Shown here: piece after piece, positions 61,664-64,000 of the stretch
How positions within the stretch are numbered: the stretch's first letter is position 1
Layout of the letters: each line of letters begins with the position of its first letter
Assembly: GCA_002375495.1 (NCBI GenBank)
Contig: DFLU01000014.1
Location: 163,100 to 227,099, forward strand
Length of the DNA stretch: 64,000 nucleotides
Source: Flavobacteriaceae bacterium UBA3611
GTDB taxonomy: Bacteria; Bacteroidota; Bacteroidia; Flavobacteriales; Flavobacteriaceae
Reading direction: 5' to 3'
Notes under the pieces: model-generated
The model's database searches: none
What the model was told of the DNA's origin: nothing
The model's input: only the letters and a program-made list of their open reading frames with translations
Made by a program: the position numbers and the translations under genes

Positions 61664-61694
61664 TTGTGTACACTACAGTTACGCACTACTTTTA
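61664..61694 (+). promoter_or_regulatory. Candidate promoter of the two-component operon
   Basis: TTG (61664-61666) and TACTTTTA (61687-61694) are 20 nt apart; the last base differs from TAnnTTTG. The kinase ATG at 61699 lies 4 nt further, suggesting a very short leader. Confidence 0.5.
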
Positions 61695-61698
61695 CCAT

Positions 61699-63201
61699 AT
61701 GCAAAATCGCCACTACAACACTATTTTGTTTTTTATCGCTACGACTATTGTCGTTACATTGGCCATTCAAGGGTATTGGAATTACAAAAACTACCAAGCT
61801 GCGAAACAACAATTTATCAATGAAGTTCAAATTGCATTAGACAAAGCCGTAGACACCTATTATGCAGAATTAGCAGAAGAGAATATTTTGGGCATTTCGC
61901 TTTCTGAAGAGGCTAGGCATATGGAAGTGGGCAAACTAGACAGCATCTTTATTGAAATAAATGAAACAATGCAAGACCATTCTGGTATTGCCGATACTTT
62001 TGACCTTGAGCTTATAGACCGTAAAAAAATGAAGTCTATTTCAGTTTTTTCAGGCGATGCCAACTCCAATTATGATACGTTGTTTAAAAAGCTACAGGTA
62101 AATGATGATGTTCGGAAATCGTTTGTAAATTGGAAAACCAACCAAGATAGTCTTATTAACAACCCCTTAGCCACGCTCACCACACGAGTTGTATATGCTA
62201 TTAAAAACGACTCCCTAGAATTACCTGCTTTAGACACCCTAGTGGCAGCAGAATTGCTTCGGAAAAGGATACCCACTTCGTACAGCTTGCAGTACATGCC
62301 AAAAAAAGGCTCAAAACAAACCGAAACCATTGGTCATATGGCAAATAATGCCCTTACGACAACTGCTACTTCAACGTTCTTGCCTGAAGGCAGTACACTC
62401 TTGCTAGCGTTCAACAATTCTGCCCTGGTGATTCTAAAACGAAATAGTATCGCATTTTTATTGTCTTTACTTTTCGCAATTGCAGTCATTGCTTGTTTGT
62501 TGTATTTGCTGAAAATTATACGACAACAAAAACAATTGGCTGAAGTTAAAAATGACCTTATCAGCAATATTACACACGAATTTAAAACGCCTTTGGCAAC
62601 CATCGGTGCGGCTGTTGAAGGCATACAAACCTTTAACGAAGCCAATGACCCAGAAAAAAATAAACGGTATGCTAAAATTTCCGAAGTGCAAGTTCACAAA
62701 CTCACCGGAATGGTAGAAAAACTGCTCGAAACCGCAACCTTAGACAGCGAACAATTACAACTAAATAAAGAGCCAACAGATCTTGTAGCATTGCTACAGA
62801 ATACAACCAACAAAGAAGCGTTTCTAGCCTCGGGCAAAAACTTACTTTTTACTACCAACGAATCTGAATTGATGCATGACATTGATGTGTTTCACTTTGA
62901 AAACGCCCTGAATAACCTCATCGATAATGCAATAAAATATGGTGGAAATATTATTGAAATGAGCCTGAAACGAACAACAGGAAACATTGAGATTACTATT
63001 TCAGATGGCGGAAATGGGCTTACCACAGCTGAAAGCAAGCAAATATTTGAAAAGTTTTATCGCGTGCCAAAGGGAAATACGCATGACGTAAAAGGGTTTG
63101 GTATCGGACTCTATTACACTAAAAAAATTGTTGAAAAACACGACGGTACTATCTCTGTTTCTGTAAAACCAACCACCTTCACCATTCAGTTACCAACATG
63201 A
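61699..63201 (+). CDS. Sensor histidine kinase
   Basis: A 500-residue membrane kinase. The ATG at 61699 is preferred to the upstream one at 61666, which overlaps the promoter. Two membrane helices (about residues 9-27 and 254-279; FLLSLLFAIAVIACLLYLL) enclose a periplasmic sensor domain of about 220 residues without recognised fold. The cytoplasmic part has a HisKA domain with the phospho-His in SNITHEFKTPLATIGA and a HATPase domain with LIDNAIKYGG (N box), ISDGGNGL and GFGIGLYYTKKIV. It overlaps the response-regulator start by ATGA, so the two are translationally coupled. Signal unknown. Confidence 0.94.
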   Translation: MQNRHYNTILFFIATTIVVTLAIQGYWNYKNYQAAKQQFINEVQIALDKAVDTYYAELAEENILGISLSEEARHMEVGKLDSIFIEINETMQDHSGIADTFDLELIDRKKMKSISVFSGDANSNYDTLFKKLQVNDDVRKSFVNWKTNQDSLINNPLATLTTRVVYAIKNDSLELPALDTLVAAELLRKRIPTSYSLQYMPKKGSKQTETIGHMANNALTTTATSTFLPEGSTLLLAFNNSALVILKRNSIAFLLSLLFAIAVIACLLYLLKIIRQQKQLAEVKNDLISNITHEFKTPLATIGAAVEGIQTFNEANDPEKNKRYAKISEVQVHKLTGMVEKLLETATLDSEQLQLNKEPTDLVALLQNTTNKEAFLASGKNLLFTTNESELMHDIDVFHFENALNNLIDNAIKYGGNIIEMSLKRTTGNIEITISDGGNGLTTAESKQIFEKFYRVPKGNTHDVKGFGIGLYYTKKIVEKHDGTISVSVKPTTFTIQLPT

Positions 63202-63881
63202 ACCAACCGATAAAAATATTGCTTGCCGAAGACGAATTGGCGCTGGGGACCATTGTAAAGGAAAGCCTAGAAACTAAGGGTTTTGAGGTGATCCATTGTG
63301 AAGATGGCGTGACCGCTCTAGCACAGTACAAGCTCGCCGCACCCGAAGCTTTGGTGTTAGATGTGATGATGCCCAAAAAAGACGGATTTACACTTGCAAA
63401 GGAGATACGAGCTATAAACACACAAGTTCCTATTATTTTTCTCACTTCTAAATCGCAGACCAAAGATGTGGTGGAAGGTTTTGAAAGCGGTGGCAACGAT
63501 TATCTGAAAAAGCCGTTTAGCATGGAAGAGCTCATCGTTAGGCTAAATAGTTTGTTACAGCGAAAGCAACTTCAAGCAGCACAACATGACATCTACATTG
63601 GGGCTTATACGTTTCAGTTTAAGAAGCAAACCTTACAATATAAAGATGAAGCGGTAGTGTCGCTCACCCACCGGGAAGCGCATCTGTTGTTCCACCTCAA
63701 CAATACTAAAAATGAAGTGTTGAACCGATCGGTAATCCTAAAAAAACTTTGGAACAATGACGACTTTTTCAGCGCCCGTAGTATGGATGTATTTATTTCG
63801 AAGCTTCGGAAAAAACTCAGTAAAGACGAAAGTATACAAATCATCAACGTACGTGGGTACGGGTATAAATTAGTGTACTAA
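63198..63881 (+). CDS. Response regulator, OmpR family
   Basis: A 227-residue regulator: receiver domain (residues 5-118; acidic pair in LLAEDELALGT, phospho-Asp55 in LVLDVMMPKKDGF, Thr in FLTSKSQ, Lys in LKKPFSMEEL) and a C-terminal winged helix (about 130-225; SLTHREAHLLFHLNNTKNEV, RSMDVFISKLRKKLSKD, INVRGYGYKLVY). It is the partner of the upstream kinase. Its direct targets are likely to include the divergent GLPGLI gene, given the phased TGTTAA boxes. The 3' end holds a 28-bp stretch that recurs at the end of the window. Confidence 0.95.
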   Translation: MNQPIKILLAEDELALGTIVKESLETKGFEVIHCEDGVTALAQYKLAAPEALVLDVMMPKKDGFTLAKEIRAINTQVPIIFLTSKSQTKDVVEGFESGGNDYLKKPFSMEELIVRLNSLLQRKQLQAAQHDIYIGAYTFQFKKQTLQYKDEAVVSLTHREAHLLFHLNNTKNEVLNRSVILKKLWNNDDFFSARSMDVFISKLRKKLSKDESIQIINVRGYGYKLVY

Positions 63882-63915
63882 ATACATCCATACGCAAGAT
63901 GGTGGTGCCAAGCAC

Positions 63916-63945
63916 AAAAACCATACACTGCGACGCAGGGTTTTT
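63916..63945 (+). terminator. Terminator after the response regulator
   Basis: AAAAACC (63916-63922) pairs with GGTTTTT (63939-63945); an inner CTGCG-A-CGCAG (63928-63938) extends the structure. It is 34 bp after the stop. Confidence 0.65.
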
Positions 63946-63972
63946 GGGGTTGGCGGCGGAAACAACCAAGAA

Positions 63973-64000
63973 CTTCGGAAAAAACTCAGTAAAGACGAAA
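63973..64000 (+). repeat. 28-bp direct repeat of the response-regulator 3' end, cut by the window edge
   Basis: Identical to 63804-63831 for all 28 bases up to the edge, 169 bp downstream of the first copy. In the first copy this stretch encodes KLRKKLSKDE of the winged helix. The match may go on beyond the window. Confidence 0.8.

Noticed and set aside
1..64000. tRNA, rRNA, IS elements and prophage
   Set aside because: No cloverleaf, rRNA, transposase or phage structural cluster was recognised on either strand.

Overview
The window looks like chromosome of a marine-type member of the Flavobacteriaceae (Bacteroidota). The evidence is low GC, many secreted proteins opening with the flavobacterial QVGINTTxP module, a type IX secretion (T9SS) C-terminal sorting domain, GLPGLI-family proteins, Bacteroidota-type promoters (TTG, about 20 nt, TAnnTTTG), and house-keeping genes of flavobacterial architecture (E1 alpha-beta fusion, about 560-residue LysS, about 590-residue aromatic amino acid hydroxylase). 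No rRNA, tRNA, CRISPR array, IS element or prophage was seen.

Layout. 1-8.6 kb: lipB (5' end only), a lipoprotein and a tiny YqaE/Pmp3 protein in one leftward operon; a membrane-anchored LuxR-type regulator; a thioredoxin-like protein; lysS; a seven-bladed FG-GAP propeller; a YiaA-like membrane protein. 8.6-18 kb: unassigned proteins, a diheme lipoprotein, two Spy/CpxP-like proteins, and the leftward operon PLP-enzyme / glucosaminidase-LysM / hemL. 18-28.4 kb: surface-protein region with four tandem cell-surface genes (two carry MAM-like domains, one a DUF1028 plus T9SS tail), a tail-fibre-like protein, and a further two-gene unit. 28.3-32.4 kb: small HExxH membrane protein, DUF5522, hutU, DUF4136, a second YqaE, an acidic lipoprotein.

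32.4-48.8 kb is a leftward phenylacetate degradation locus: a TetR-type regulator, then paaE-A-B-C-D (epoxidase), paaG, paaH, paaI, paaJ, paaZ, an enoyl-CoA hydratase, a four-helix-bundle cassette, paaY, and a 2-oxoacid dehydrogenase E2 and E1. Phenylacetyl-CoA would be epoxidised (PaaABCE), isomerised (PaaG), opened and oxidised (PaaZ), then beta-oxidised (PaaJ, PaaH, hydratase), with PaaI and PaaY as salvage functions. The phenylacetate-CoA ligase PaaK is not in the window. Palindromic repeats of one family (core TCGACTGCGCTC) sit at most junctions of this locus and twice inside its coding sequences. A perfect palindrome resembling a PaaR operator overlaps a consensus promoter in front of paaE.

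48.9-51 kb: aromatic amino acid hydroxylase and a rhodanese. 51-64 kb: a leftward surface and proteolysis region (DUF4230, lipoprotein, caspase-like protease with propeller, papain-like protease, CarboxypepD_reg outer-membrane barrel, two GLPGLI proteins), divergent from an envelope histidine kinase and OmpR-family regulator. Three TGTTAA boxes at exact 10-bp spacing lie in the divergent intergenic region. The caspase-like and papain-like proteins share a nine-residue motif, [ST]RNL[VI]VEDD, three times in total.
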